Source of the DNA: Chloroflexota bacterium
GTDB taxonomy: Bacteria > Chloroflexota > UBA11872
DNA length: 64,000 nucleotides
Direction: 5' to 3'
Assembly (NCBI GenBank): GCA_026707585.1
Contig: JAPOWQ010000066.1
Coordinates: 29,137 to 93,136 of the forward strand
In this document: positions 16,389 through 24,621 of the stretch, piece after piece
Position numbering within the stretch: the first letter of the stretch is position 1
Layout of the letters: the number at the start of each line of letters is the position of its first letter
Made by a program: the position numbers and the translations under genes
Notes under the pieces: generated by a model
Database searches by the model: none
The model's input: the letters and a program-made list of their open reading frames with translations, nothing else
What the model was told of the DNA's origin: nothing

Positions 16389-17414
16389 TTAGCCGAACTT
16401 GAGGAACTGGCCCTGGACCCAGTTGCCGTCGGTGAGCTGCCACCAGGTGACGCCGTTGACGACCTGGGTCTCGCCGGTGAGTTCAAGCTCCGACGCGCCG
16501 GGTGCGACGTAGGCCACGGTGGCGTTCGGGTCGGCGGAATTGCGCACGTTCAGGCCGGCCTGCGGAACCACGGTGGCGCGCACGGTTTCGCCGGCGGGCG
16601 GTTGTGTGGCCGCGGGAGCGGGCGTAGCGGTGGGGGCGGGGGCCGGGGCCTCCTGGGGCGCGGCCGTTGGGGCGGGGGCCGGGGCCGGAGCGGCGCGCAC
16701 GCCGATTTCCAGGTATTGCGCCTGCACCCAGTTCCCGTCCTCGACCTCGCGCCATTCGATGCCGTCAATAACCTCGGTCACGCCCGTGAGCGCCAGCTCG
16801 CTGCCACCGGGCGCGACGTACTGGATCTCGCCGGTCTCGGTACTGGGCGCGGCCCGCACGTTCAGTCCGTCGCTGGGCACCACGACGGCCGTGGTCGGGA
16901 CGGGCCGCGACTCGCGGCGCTCGATGACCTGGGCCGGATCCGTCGGAACCTCGAGGACCTGGCCCACGAAGATGAAGTTCTCATCGGCCAGCCCGTTGAA
17001 TTCGACCACGTCTTCCACGCTCACGCCGTAGGCCGAGGCGATGGAGAAGAGCGTGTCGCCCTCCTGGACTTCGTACTCGATAGGCCCTTCGGGCGTGGGG
17101 GTGGGCGTCGGGACCGGCGGCTCGGTAGGCGTGGGGGTGGGTTGCGGCACGGGGGTGGGCTCCGGCACCGGCGGCTGGGTGGGAGCAACCGCGATCGGCG
17201 TCGCGACCGGCGTTCGGCCGACCGAAGGCGTAATGTGCGGGCCGCTCACGGCCGTGGTCGGCGTGGGCGTGGCGCTTCCCGCGTCGGGCTCCTCGGCCTC
17301 GCCGCCCGTCAGGGCCCGGACCAGCAGCACGATTAGAATGATGGCCAGCACCGGCAGAACCAAAAGCGTCACGAAGAGTCGATACTGGCGCAAGCTCCTC
17401 ACCGCAGCCCCCAA
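16389..17414 (-). CDS. Membrane-anchored LysM and double SH3b-domain protein
   Basis: 341 residues. An N-terminal basic stretch and a TM anchor (residues 11-36, LFVTLLVLPVLAIILIVLLV) lead into a Pro/Thr-rich linker. One LysM domain follows (YEVQEGDTLFSIASAYGVSV, about 113-156), then two SH3b domains: GLNVRAAPSTETGEIQYV (around 184) and GLNVRNSADPNATVAYV (around 290), each ending in the twin WVQ(A/G)Q(Y/F)L motif. LysM binds peptidoglycan and SH3b domains bind wall peptides, so it is probably a surface wall-binding protein. It has no catalytic domain. A TACAAT -10-like box lies about 125 bases upstream. Confidence 0.85.
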   Translation of the reverse strand: MGAAVRSLRQYRLFVTLLVLPVLAIILIVLLVRALTGGEAEEPDAGSATPTPTTAVSGPHITPSVGRTPVATPIAVAPTQPPVPEPTPVPQPTPTPTEPPVPTPTPTPEGPIEYEVQEGDTLFSIASAYGVSVEDVVEFNGLADENFIFVGQVLEVPTDPAQVIERRESRPVPTTAVVVPSDGLNVRAAPSTETGEIQYVAPGGSELALTGVTEVIDGIEWREVEDGNWVQAQYLEIGVRAAPAPAPAPTAAPQEAPAPAPTATPAPAATQPPAGETVRATVVPQAGLNVRNSADPNATVAYVAPGASELELTGETQVVNGVTWWQLTDGNWVQGQFLKFG

Positions 17415-17537
17415 TCTCCGGGGTCGCCGGGATTACGGCGTTCCCGGATCAACAACTGCCGGCGGTCTCGCGCCACGGAGCCTCCCCTTTTACGCCTGGG
17501 GCCCAAGAACGCGCGCTACAGACGAGAACGTAGCCGC

Positions 17538-17543
17538 ATTGTA
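17538..17543 (-). promoter_or_regulatory. Putative -10 box for the LysM/SH3 gene
   Basis: On the minus strand the sequence reads GTGTACAAT, with TACAAT as -10. The same nonamer is found before the oligoendopeptidase gene at 40.07 kb. No good -35 is visible, so sigma recognition may rely on the TG before the hexamer. Confidence 0.4.
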
Positions 17544-17580
17544 CACGCGGAGGCCGACCGTTGAATGCGGGGGCGTGCGT

Positions 17581-17630
17581 CCCTTTGAGCCCTGGGTGCT
17601 CGGAAGACTTCTCACTCCAACCCTCGCTCC
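17581..17630. repeat. Dispersed intergenic repeat, copy 2 (degenerate)
   Basis: CCCTTTGAGCCCTGGGTGCTCGG followed by AAGACTTCTCACTCCAACCC matches the copy at 33.87 kb (TTTGAGCTTTGGGTGCGCGG, then AAGACCCCTCACCCCAACCC) with several substitutions and no closing hairpin arm. Confidence 0.6.
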
Positions 17631-17724
17631 TGTGCAGACCGGGAACATTATCTGCACGCGTTCGGAGACATGGTTTACACGTGCGGCGATAGGGTGGCGG
17701 ACCGGGATGTGCCGTTGCGGAGCC

Positions 17725-17763
17725 CCGGTGGGGTGGTCGGCAGGGGCCCGTGCTCCCCACCGG
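17725..17763 (-). terminator. Hairpin downstream of the PBP gene
   Basis: CCGGTGGGG (17725-17733) and CCCCACCGG (17755-17763) form a perfect 9-bp stem with a 21-base loop, beginning 18 bases past the PBP stop on the minus strand. There is no U-tract. Confidence 0.45.
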
Positions 17764-17781
17764 CCGGGCGTGGCGCCTCCC

Positions 17782-20646
17782 TCAGCCTGCACGAAACCTG
17801 ACGGGCTCGGAGGTTGACGTGTTGCCGGCCCGGTCGGTCGCAATCACCGCCACCTCGTGCTCGCCCGGCTCGCTGGCCCAGGCCACCTGGTAGGGCGCGA
17901 AACGGGCCGTGCCAACCGATTCGCCGTTGACGAAGAACTCCACGCTGGCCACGCCCCCGGCATCCTCCACGTCGGCCCCCAGGGGCACGGTTCCGGCGGC
18001 CACGGCGGCGTCGGCGCCCAGGCCCACGACCGCCACGACCGGCGGCGTGTTGTCCACCAGGAATCGCCGAAAGGCCATCTCGGCGCCCCCGTCGGCCGCC
18101 CGCACCGTGAGCCGCAGCGTGTAGGCGCCATCCGGCAGCTGGATCGTGTCGACGGCCCCCAATTGCTCCTCGACGCGGGGCGCGTCCAATGGCGAACCGA
18201 TTCGCGTCCAGGTCCCGGGCGCGGGTCCCACGCCGTAGTGCAACTCGGCCGCGACGAACCCGCCAATCGTGGCGGTGCCAAAAACCTCCATGATGGTGCG
18301 GACGGCCTGGCCTTCGGCCGGGGCCGTAACCTGCGCGCCGCTGCCCTCGGCCGTGCTGACGGCCGAGACGGTTGCGCCGGCGAAGAGTTCGGGTGGGAGC
18401 CGGAACGGCGAGTCCTCGTCCACCCCGCGCTGCCAGGCCTCCGCTTCGGTCGGCAGGACCACGAACACCTGTTCTTCGACCTCGTCGGGCGGCGAATCCG
18501 GCGTCGCCAGCAGCCCGGTGGGGACATGGATGCGGAAGGGCTGGTGCACGACGTCGCGCTGCGTTGGCACGGTTCCGCGCGCGAATTCCTCTCTGCGGGT
18601 TTCCGGCGTGAATGGGGAGGGCAGGAGTCCGGAGAGCGCGTCGACCTCCTGGTCGATCACGGTGGGGGGCCGCGTCCAGTCGACGATGTCCAGGCCGGCA
18701 TGCGCGTGATCCATGAAGCGTTGCCAGATCGGCCCGGCGCCGCGCACGCCGGTCACGTCGTCCATGGGCGTGCCGTCGGCGTTGCCTACCCACACGCCCG
18801 TGGCCAGTTGCGGCGTAAAGCCCACGGTGAGCGCGTCGCGCGTGTTCTCGGTCGTGCCGGTCTTCACGGCCGCCGGGCGGTCGGCCAAGTCCAGCAGTTC
18901 GCGGACCTGGCCGAAGCCGACTTCGCGGGCTGCGCGATCGGAAAGGATCGACGTCACCAGGTAGGCGACATCGGGCGCAAGCACGCGTGCGCTGAGCGGT
19001 ACGCGGGCAAGCGCCAACGGCGGCTCGGCGCCGGCCAGCGAGCAGCCATTGCCCAGCTGTTCCACGATGAGCCCCCGCGCGTCGCGGATACACAGGACCG
19101 CGGTCGGCATCACCCGCCGCCCGCCGCTGGCCACGGCGGCGTAGGCGCCGGTCAGCTCGAGCAAGCGCACCTCGTTGGATCCCAGGGATACGGCCGGGCC
19201 GATGCGCGACCGGTCCGTGAGCGAGGTGATGCCGAGCCGGTCCGCGACGTCCAGGGTGGCGTCGATGCCGGCGAACAGCTGCGTGCGCACGGCCGGGATG
19301 TTGAGCGAGCTGCCGAGGGCGGTGCGGAGGCTCACCGGGCCGCGGAACTTCCGGTCGTAGTTGCGCGGCCGGTAGGGCTCCTGGCCGGCGATCGGCACGG
19401 TGGTGGGGATGTCCAGCAGCATGGTGGCGGGGCTGTAGCCCTGTTCCAGCGCGCTGGCGTAGGTGAAGAGTTTGAAGGCCGAGCCCGGCTGCCGCAGGGC
19501 CGTGGTGACGTTGACCTGGCCGTCGATGGCCTCGTCGTTGAAGTCCAGGCTCCCGACCATGGCCAGGATTTCGCCGGTGGCCGGGCGGAGGGCGACCAGC
19601 GCACCATTGGTGACGTCGCGGTCCGCCAGGGTGGCGACGTGGTCGCGGACCGCGGCGTCGGCCGCGGCCTGCAGGTCCAGGTCCAGCGTGGTGGTGATCT
19701 CCCAACCCTGGCGGCTGATTTCGGGGCCGTAGCGGTCCTGCAGGTCGCGGACGACGTAGTCGAGGAAGTGGGGGGCCGGCGACGTGGTCTCGCGCGGCGG
19801 CGCAATGCGCAGCTGCTCCTCGCGCGCGGCGGCCACCGCCCCGGCGGGCGCCAGGCCGTGGCGGGCGATGGCCGCCAGCACGCGCAGCTGTTCGCGCCTG
19901 GCGGCCTGCGGGTCGACGTGCGGGTTGTGCAGGGAGGGCGCCGGCAGCAGGCCGACCAGCAGGGCGGCCTCGGCCAGCGTCACGTCGGCCAGGTTCTTGT
20001 CGAAGTAGGTGTCGGCCGCCGCGGCCACCCCGTAGGTCAGGCCGCCGTAGTGATTCTGGTTGAGGTACAGGCCGAGGATCTCGTCCTTGGAGAACCGCTG
20101 GCTGATCTGCCAGGCCAGCACGGCCTCGCGCAGCTTGCGCTCGTAGGTTTCCTCGGGCGTGAGCAGCGCGTTTTTGACCAATTGCTGGGTAATCGTGCTG
20201 GCGCCGGAGACAACCTCGCCGCCCCGCCAGTTATTCCAGAACGCGCGCGCGATGGCGCGGACCTCCACGCCGGGGTTGTCGTAGAAGGTGGCGTCCTCGG
20301 CCGCGACCACGGCGATCTTGACGACCTGGGGAATCTCGTCCGGCGGCACGACCCGGCGGCGGCCTTCGCCCAGCAGTTCACCCAGCGGCCGGCCCCGGCG
20401 ATCGTGAATGGTGGTGGTCTGGAAGAGTTGACCGCCGACCGTGGCGATCTCATCCACCGGCGGCAGATCGGTAAGGAAGGTGGCGGCGACGTTTAGCCCA
20501 ATCGCTACCGCGGCGCCGGTGGCGATGACCGCGGCGACCAGGACGGCGGCCAAGCCGGCCAGCCCGGCGGCGGCCAGGCTGAGCCACAGCCAGATGCGGC
20601 CGCCGCGCTTGCGCGGTCGCGCGATCAGGCGACTAGGCTTGCGCAT
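17782..20646 (-). CDS. Class A penicillin-binding protein 1A
   Basis: 954 residues: a bifunctional peptidoglycan glycosyltransferase and transpeptidase. An N-terminal TM lies around residues 20-50. The GT51 domain has Glu117 in AAEDATFYDNPGVE and GASTITQQLVKN (148-159). The transpeptidase has Ser389-x-x-Lys392 (RQPGSAFK), Ser447-Leu-Asn449 and Lys595-Thr-Gly597 (AVKTGTTEN). After about residue 760 an Ig-like/PBP-C-type tail follows with VDNTPPVVAV and VEFFVNGESVG, probably an extracellular binding module. The start ATG (20646-20644) overlaps the start codon of the divergent VTT-domain gene. All catalytic motifs are intact. Confidence 0.93.
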   Translation of the reverse strand: MRKPSRLIARPRKRGGRIWLWLSLAAAGLAGLAAVLVAAVIATGAAVAIGLNVAATFLTDLPPVDEIATVGGQLFQTTTIHDRRGRPLGELLGEGRRRVVPPDEIPQVVKIAVVAAEDATFYDNPGVEVRAIARAFWNNWRGGEVVSGASTITQQLVKNALLTPEETYERKLREAVLAWQISQRFSKDEILGLYLNQNHYGGLTYGVAAAADTYFDKNLADVTLAEAALLVGLLPAPSLHNPHVDPQAARREQLRVLAAIARHGLAPAGAVAAAREEQLRIAPPRETTSPAPHFLDYVVRDLQDRYGPEISRQGWEITTTLDLDLQAAADAAVRDHVATLADRDVTNGALVALRPATGEILAMVGSLDFNDEAIDGQVNVTTALRQPGSAFKLFTYASALEQGYSPATMLLDIPTTVPIAGQEPYRPRNYDRKFRGPVSLRTALGSSLNIPAVRTQLFAGIDATLDVADRLGITSLTDRSRIGPAVSLGSNEVRLLELTGAYAAVASGGRRVMPTAVLCIRDARGLIVEQLGNGCSLAGAEPPLALARVPLSARVLAPDVAYLVTSILSDRAAREVGFGQVRELLDLADRPAAVKTGTTENTRDALTVGFTPQLATGVWVGNADGTPMDDVTGVRGAGPIWQRFMDHAHAGLDIVDWTRPPTVIDQEVDALSGLLPSPFTPETRREEFARGTVPTQRDVVHQPFRIHVPTGLLATPDSPPDEVEEQVFVVLPTEAEAWQRGVDEDSPFRLPPELFAGATVSAVSTAEGSGAQVTAPAEGQAVRTIMEVFGTATIGGFVAAELHYGVGPAPGTWTRIGSPLDAPRVEEQLGAVDTIQLPDGAYTLRLTVRAADGGAEMAFRRFLVDNTPPVVAVVGLGADAAVAAGTVPLGADVEDAGGVASVEFFVNGESVGTARFAPYQVAWASEPGEHEVAVIATDRAGNTSTSEPVRFRAG

Positions 20647-21295
20647 GGCTGAGTCTGAACAGGCGCCAGACGCCCTCCGGTCCGCAACCCCTCAAGGCTA
20701 CGCCGCGGGCGCCGGCGGCGGGACGGTGGACGAACCTCCCGCGCCCCGGTCCCGCTGGCGGCTGGCGGCGCAGGCGCTGGGGCTGGTGGGCGTGTTCGCG
20801 ATCGCGATTCTTGCCGTGGTCTACGCGGACGTGCTGCGCGAGCGGCTGGCGGGGGCGGGTTACGCGGCGGTATTCGTGATTACGGCCGTGGGCGCGGCCA
20901 CCCTTATCCTGCCGGCGCCCGCGGCGGTGAGCGTGGGGGCCTTTGCCGCTGCCCTGGACAGCATCTGGGCCGTGGGCCTGGTTGCCGCCACGGGTCAGAT
21001 GGTGGGCGAGCTCGGCGGCTACTACGTGGGCTGGTCCGGCAAGGGCGCCCTCAGCCATGTGCGGGGCTACGCGCGTCTCAGCGGCTGGATGCAGCGGTAC
21101 GGCGTTGCGACGCTGTTCGTGATGGCCGCGATTCCCAACCCCTTCTTCGACGTGGCCGGCATGATCGCCGGCGCCACGCGGGTCGGCGTGCTGCGCTTCG
21201 TCCTGGCGTCATGGCCGGGCCTGGTCATCAAGAACATCGGCTTCGCCTGGGCCGGGGTGGCGGGCCTGCAGCTGCTGGGCTGGCTGAACCACTAA
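20645..21295 (+). CDS. VTT-domain (DedA/TVP38-like) membrane protein
   Basis: 216 residues: a polar N-terminus of about 40, then a hydrophobic protein with the SNARE-associated/VTT segments FVITAVGAATLILPAPAAVS, GELGGYYVGWSGKG and ATLFVMAAIPNPFFDVAGMI. The FDVAG and G.Y.GR-like motifs are those of TVP38/DedA proteins, which flip or move lipids and support the proton-motive force. ATG 20645 shares two bases with the PBP start on the other strand; a GTG near residue 28 is a possible later start. It ends three bases before a convergent small ORF. Confidence 0.8.
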   Translation: MAESEQAPDALRSATPQGYAAGAGGGTVDEPPAPRSRWRLAAQALGLVGVFAIAILAVVYADVLRERLAGAGYAAVFVITAVGAATLILPAPAAVSVGAFAAALDSIWAVGLVAATGQMVGELGGYYVGWSGKGALSHVRGYARLSGWMQRYGVATLFVMAAIPNPFFDVAGMIAGATRVGVLRFVLASWPGLVIKNIGFAWAGVAGLQLLGWLNH

Positions 21296-21298
21296 CGG

Positions 21299-21454
21299 CT
21301 AGGCGCCGGCCCCATCGGCGGGCGGCTCGGGTGCAAACTCGTCACCCACCAGGCGCCGCCTGGCCTCGTCGTAGGCGAAGACGCCGACCGCCAGGACGAT
21401 GATCAGCACGACCACCAGACCGATGGCGGCCAGCGCTCCAGTGAAGAACCGCAT
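21299..21454 (-). CDS. Small single-pass membrane protein (51 residues)
   Basis: This short reading frame encodes 51 residues: a TM helix from about residue 5 to 27 (GALAAIGLVVVLIIVLAVGV), then a charged tail with YDEARRRLVGDEF and an acidic Pro-rich end. GGGGGAG sits eight bases upstream of the ATG at 21454. The clean TM, good ribosome site and sensible charge pattern support it. Function is unknown. Confidence 0.6.
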   Translation of the reverse strand: MRFFTGALAAIGLVVVLIIVLAVGVFAYDEARRRLVGDEFAPEPPADGAGA

Positions 21455-21915
21455 GGGACATGCTCCCCCGCGTGGGCCCGCAAGGCCGTGTGCCCTGGGC
21501 CTGATTCTAGTCCTCCATCACCAATGGCGCGCCGAAGAGTGCCGCAACGTGTTACTCGGATAATCGCGGGTTCGCAACGGTGCGTTGTTTACAGGTTCGG
21601 AGCCACCGCACACGTGCCGAGAACTCACCCAATCAGCCACGGACCGATTAACTGCAATTCAAGTCGACGCGCTTCGACTTGTCGCGCGTAACGCGAGCGT
21701 GGACGCGTTGCGGGCCGCGACTTGAAGTAGCCGCCACGAGTCCCGGCGAGCGAGGCGGCCGCCCTGCCTCCACGGGGCTCGCATCGTGACAAAGATAAGC
21801 CCAACCGTCCCAACTGGTCCCTTTTTAACAGGTTGGCGGAGTCACAGCCTCGTGCGCGCCGTCTGCTAGCCTCTCGGTCCCGCATCAAAGGCGCGGTGCG
21901 GGCTCCAGGGATGGG
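21455..21915. other. Leader region upstream of dnaA
   Basis: 461 bases without a gene. Visible elements are an inverted repeat CAAGTCG (21660-21666) / CGACTTG (21675-21681), then TCGCG / CGCGA (21682-21696), and a T-rich stretch CTTTTTAACA near 21831. No consensus DnaA box was found here, unlike the downstream gap. It presumably contains the dnaA promoter, but I could not pick convincing -35/-10 hexamers. Confidence 0.5.
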
Positions 21916-23280
21916 ATGCTGAGTCAACGGACGTGGGAGGCGGCCCTCGGCGCGCTGCAAGTCGAGGTTCCAAAAGCCGATTTTGCCGCTTGGTTTCGGG
22001 ACGCACGGTTCGTCCGAGCAGGCGGGCGCGAGATCGTGGTCGCGGTGCCGACCGTCTTTGCCAAGGAGATCGTGACGCGCCGCTACCGGGAAATGGTCGC
22101 GCGCGCGGTCTCGGCGGCGCACGGTGGTGATGTTGACGTTACATTTGTCGTGCAGGCCGAACGGCCGACGACGCCGCCGGCCTGGCTGACGGATTCCCCG
22201 CCGCCGCCCGCGCCCGCGCCGCGCGCGGCGGGGACCTCCGACGTCCGCCTCAACCCGCGCTACACGTTTGAGCGCTTCGTGGTGGGCTCGTCGAACCGCC
22301 TGGCGCACGCGGCGGCGCTGCGGGTGAGCGAGCGGCCGGGCGATGTCTACAACCCGCTGTTTCTATACAGCGGCGTGGGGCTGGGCAAGACCCATCTGCT
22401 GCACGCCATCGGCCACGCCATCCTGGCTCGCCGGCCGGATACGCGGCTGCGGTACGTGCCCTGCGAGACGTTCGTCAACGACCTGCTCTATGCCATCCGC
22501 ACCGAGAGCCACGGCGAGAGGCTGCGCCGCTTCCGCGAGCGCTACCGCGCGGTTGATCTCCTGATGGTTGACGACGTGGAATTCCTTTCGCGCACGGAAG
22601 CCTCGCAGGAGGCGCTGTTCCACACCTTCAACGCCATCTACGAGGCGGGCGGGCAGATTGTGCTCACCAGCGATCGCCCGCCACGCGAGATTGCGCGCCT
22701 TGAGGCGCGCCTGCGCAGCCGGTTCGAAGTCGGCCTGGTGGCCGACATCCAGGCGCCGGACCTGGATTTGCGCCGCATGATCCTGCACCAGCAGGCATCG
22801 GCCGCCGGTAGCCAAGTTCCCGAAGACGTGGTGGACTTTCTGGCCGACCGGATCACCCGCAACGTGCGCGAACTGGAAGGCGCCCTGACCCGCACGTTGA
22901 TCTACGCCGAGTTGCACGGGCTGGATCTCCAGCCGTCCACCGCTGCGCAGGCGCTCTCGGGACTGGGGCGCGCGGCGGCTGACCGGCCGCCGGCCACCGA
23001 CGCAATCCTGGCGGCGACGGCCAGCCACTTCGACATCCCGCAGGGCGACTTGCTCAGCAAGCGGCGCGACGCCCGCACGGCGGGGGCGCGCCAGGTCGCC
23101 ATGTACCTCATGCGCAACGACGGCCGGGAAACGCTGCCCGAAATCGGCCGGGTGCTGGGCGGTCGCGATCACACCACGGTCCTGCACGGGTGCGCCAAGA
23201 TCGAGCGGCGACTGAAGCTGGAGGACCGCCTCAAGGCCGACCTTGAGGCAATCCGCGCTCACCTGGCCGACGGCTCCTAA
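21916..23280 (+). CDS. dnaA: Chromosomal replication initiator protein DnaA
   Basis: 454 residues with all four domains. Domain I is about 1-80. A short Pro/Ala-rich domain II (80-108) follows. Domain III is the AAA+ core with NPLFLYSGVGLGKTH (Walker A, Gly153-Thr159), LLMVDDVEFLS (Walker B, Asp219-Asp220), LTSDRPP and RLRSRFEVGL with the arginine finger. Domain IV is the helix-turn-helix with the DnaA signature GGRDHTTVLHGCAKI. It binds TTATCCACA-type boxes and melts the origin, and matching boxes start ten bases after its stop. Length and motifs are normal. Confidence 0.97.
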   Translation: MLSQRTWEAALGALQVEVPKADFAAWFRDARFVRAGGREIVVAVPTVFAKEIVTRRYREMVARAVSAAHGGDVDVTFVVQAERPTTPPAWLTDSPPPPAPAPRAAGTSDVRLNPRYTFERFVVGSSNRLAHAAALRVSERPGDVYNPLFLYSGVGLGKTHLLHAIGHAILARRPDTRLRYVPCETFVNDLLYAIRTESHGERLRRFRERYRAVDLLMVDDVEFLSRTEASQEALFHTFNAIYEAGGQIVLTSDRPPREIARLEARLRSRFEVGLVADIQAPDLDLRRMILHQQASAAGSQVPEDVVDFLADRITRNVRELEGALTRTLIYAELHGLDLQPSTAAQALSGLGRAAADRPPATDAILAATASHFDIPQGDLLSKRRDARTAGARQVAMYLMRNDGRETLPEIGRVLGGRDHTTVLHGCAKIERRLKLEDRLKADLEAIRAHLADGS

Positions 23281-23290
23281 CCCCTCCCTG

Positions 23291-23400
23291 TGTGGATAAC
23301 TAGCCGTCCTGTGTGGACAACTACCCCTTGCTGTGGATACACACGGCTCGCCGGCGGGTCCCCTCCCGTAAACTGTCGCTACCGTCGCCAAGTATCCACG
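23291..23400. promoter_or_regulatory. DnaA box cluster
   Basis: TGTGGATAA at 23291-23299 is a perfect reverse TTATCCACA box. TGTGGACAA at 23312-23320 and TGTGGATAC at 23332-23340 each differ by one base. GTATCCACG at 23392-23400 is a weaker box in the opposite direction. The first three start 21 and 20 bases apart, close to two helical turns, so DnaA would load on one face of the DNA. Confidence 0.85.
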
Positions 23401-23510
23401 GCCGCCTCCGACCAACCCACAGCCCGCGGGTCGGCGGCCGACCCTTAAGCGCATCCCCCCACCAGAAGGGCTTGCCGAGCGTTCGCCGTTGCCTCCACAC
23501 ACTTCACGCC

Positions 23511-23545
23511 CTTCTTAAGATTGTTCTTAGATTCTTTATATGCTT
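23511..23545. other. AT-rich segment, candidate DNA-unwinding element
   Basis: Only 9 of 35 bases are G or C in a region otherwise near two thirds G+C. It contains a near-perfect direct repeat (TTCTTAAGATT, then TTCTTAGATT) and TTTATATG. Position and composition fit a duplex-unwinding element about 110 bases from the last DnaA box. Confidence 0.65.
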
Positions 23546-23793
23546 CGTTGGTTCTGGGATAACCGCCAACAGGCGACCATTCAAGGCGGCTCGCGGCTGA
23601 CTCCTCCGTGTCCTGGATTCACCGGCAGCAACCAGCCGGGCCGCACACTCGCGGCTCCTTCAGCAGGTGAAGGGAATGCCGACGGTGTGGTGAGCGCCGG
23701 GAACGGCGTTCCGCGGGCGCGGGCGGGATCCCTGGACAGATCCCCGGCCTTTCCCAGCCTGAGCGTGTACGAGGTGCGCGCCGGAGATTGCCG

Positions 23794-24621
23794 GTGACGC
23801 CTTCCGGCAAGGGCGCAGGTCGCGGCATGGGTGACTCCTCCGAGGGCGTGTCGGGTGATCAGCGCTCTATGCCGCTGGACCAAATCAAGCCGAACGCCCG
23901 GCAGCCGCGCCGTCGATTCGACCCCGCGGATGAGGATGCGCTGGCTGCGTCCATCCGGCGGCACGGCGTACTTCAGCCGGCACTCGTCACACCGTCTGCC
24001 TCCCGGCCCGGACAGTTCGTCCTGGTGGCCGGCGAACGCCGCTGGCGGGCGGCGCGGAAGGCGGGCCTGGCGGAGGTTCCGGTTGTTATCGTCGCCGCGG
24101 ATGCTCAGCGGCGAGCCGAGCTGGCGCTGGTGGAAAACATGCAGCGCACCGACCTAGGGCCGCTGGAACGCGCGTGCGCCTTCCAAGCGCTGATTGACGA
24201 CTTCGGCCTGACGCAGGCGCAGGTGGCGGCCGTTGTGGGCGTCAGCCGCTCAGCGGTCGCCAACACGCTGCGGCTTCGGAAGCTGAGCGCGGAGATGCGG
24301 CAAGCGGTGGCTGAAGGCCGCATTACGGAGAGCCACGGGCGCACGCTGGCCGGCATCCCGGACCCCGCGACGCGGCAGCGGCTGTTCCTGCAAATGCTGG
24401 GCGGTCGCCTGAACCTGCGCCAAGCCGAGCGCACGGCCCGCCGCCTGGCGGGCGCGTCGCGACAGCCTGATGTGGAGCTTGAGCACGTCGCCGAGCGCTT
24501 GCAGTGGCGGTTGGGCACGCGCGTGCGCTTTGTGGGGACCCGAAGACGCGGGCGCATCCAAATTGACTACCGAGACGCGGAGGACCTCGACGCCTTGCTG
24601 AGCATGCTCTTGCCGGAATAG
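23794..24621 (+). CDS. parB: Chromosome-partitioning protein ParB
   Basis: 275 residues from the GTG at 23794, with GGAG seven bases upstream; a TTG two codons earlier is also possible. The N-terminal CTPase/ParB domain starts at LDQIKPNARQPRRRFDP and has LVAGERRWRAA and the arginine-patch-like ENMQRTDLGPLERA. The helix-turn-helix segment is FGLTQAQVAAVVGVSRSAVA and the C-terminal dimerisation region follows. ParB spreads from parS sites to organise the origin region. Three parS matches occur in this window, one touching this gene's stop. No parA is adjacent. Confidence 0.93.
   Translation: MTPSGKGAGRGMGDSSEGVSGDQRSMPLDQIKPNARQPRRRFDPADEDALAASIRRHGVLQPALVTPSASRPGQFVLVAGERRWRAARKAGLAEVPVVIVAADAQRRAELALVENMQRTDLGPLERACAFQALIDDFGLTQAQVAAVVGVSRSAVANTLRLRKLSAEMRQAVAEGRITESHGRTLAGIPDPATRQRLFLQMLGGRLNLRQAERTARRLAGASRQPDVELEHVAERLQWRLGTRVRFVGTRRRGRIQIDYRDAEDLDALLSMLLPE

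Larger units (their letters stand above)
17415..17781. other. Intergenic stretch between the LysM/SH3 and PBP genes
   Basis: 367 bases without a gene. It holds the leader and likely promoter of the LysM/SH3 gene, one dispersed-repeat copy at 17581-17630, and a hairpin just beyond the PBP stop. Short ORFs across it look non-coding. Confidence 0.5.
23281..23793. other. Probable replication origin (oriC)
   Basis: 513 bases between dnaA and parB without a convincing gene. The first 60 bases hold three same-direction DnaA boxes and a fourth lies at 23392-23400. About 110 bases further on is an AT-rich segment (23511-23545) fit for unwinding. The placement, directly downstream of dnaA and upstream of parB, is classic. 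Exact limits and function are inferred. Confidence 0.85.

Noticed and set aside
17857..20496. Long plus-strand open frame opposite the PBP gene
   Set aside because: It is a shadow of the PBP1A gene, which has all catalytic motifs; the antisense translation has none.
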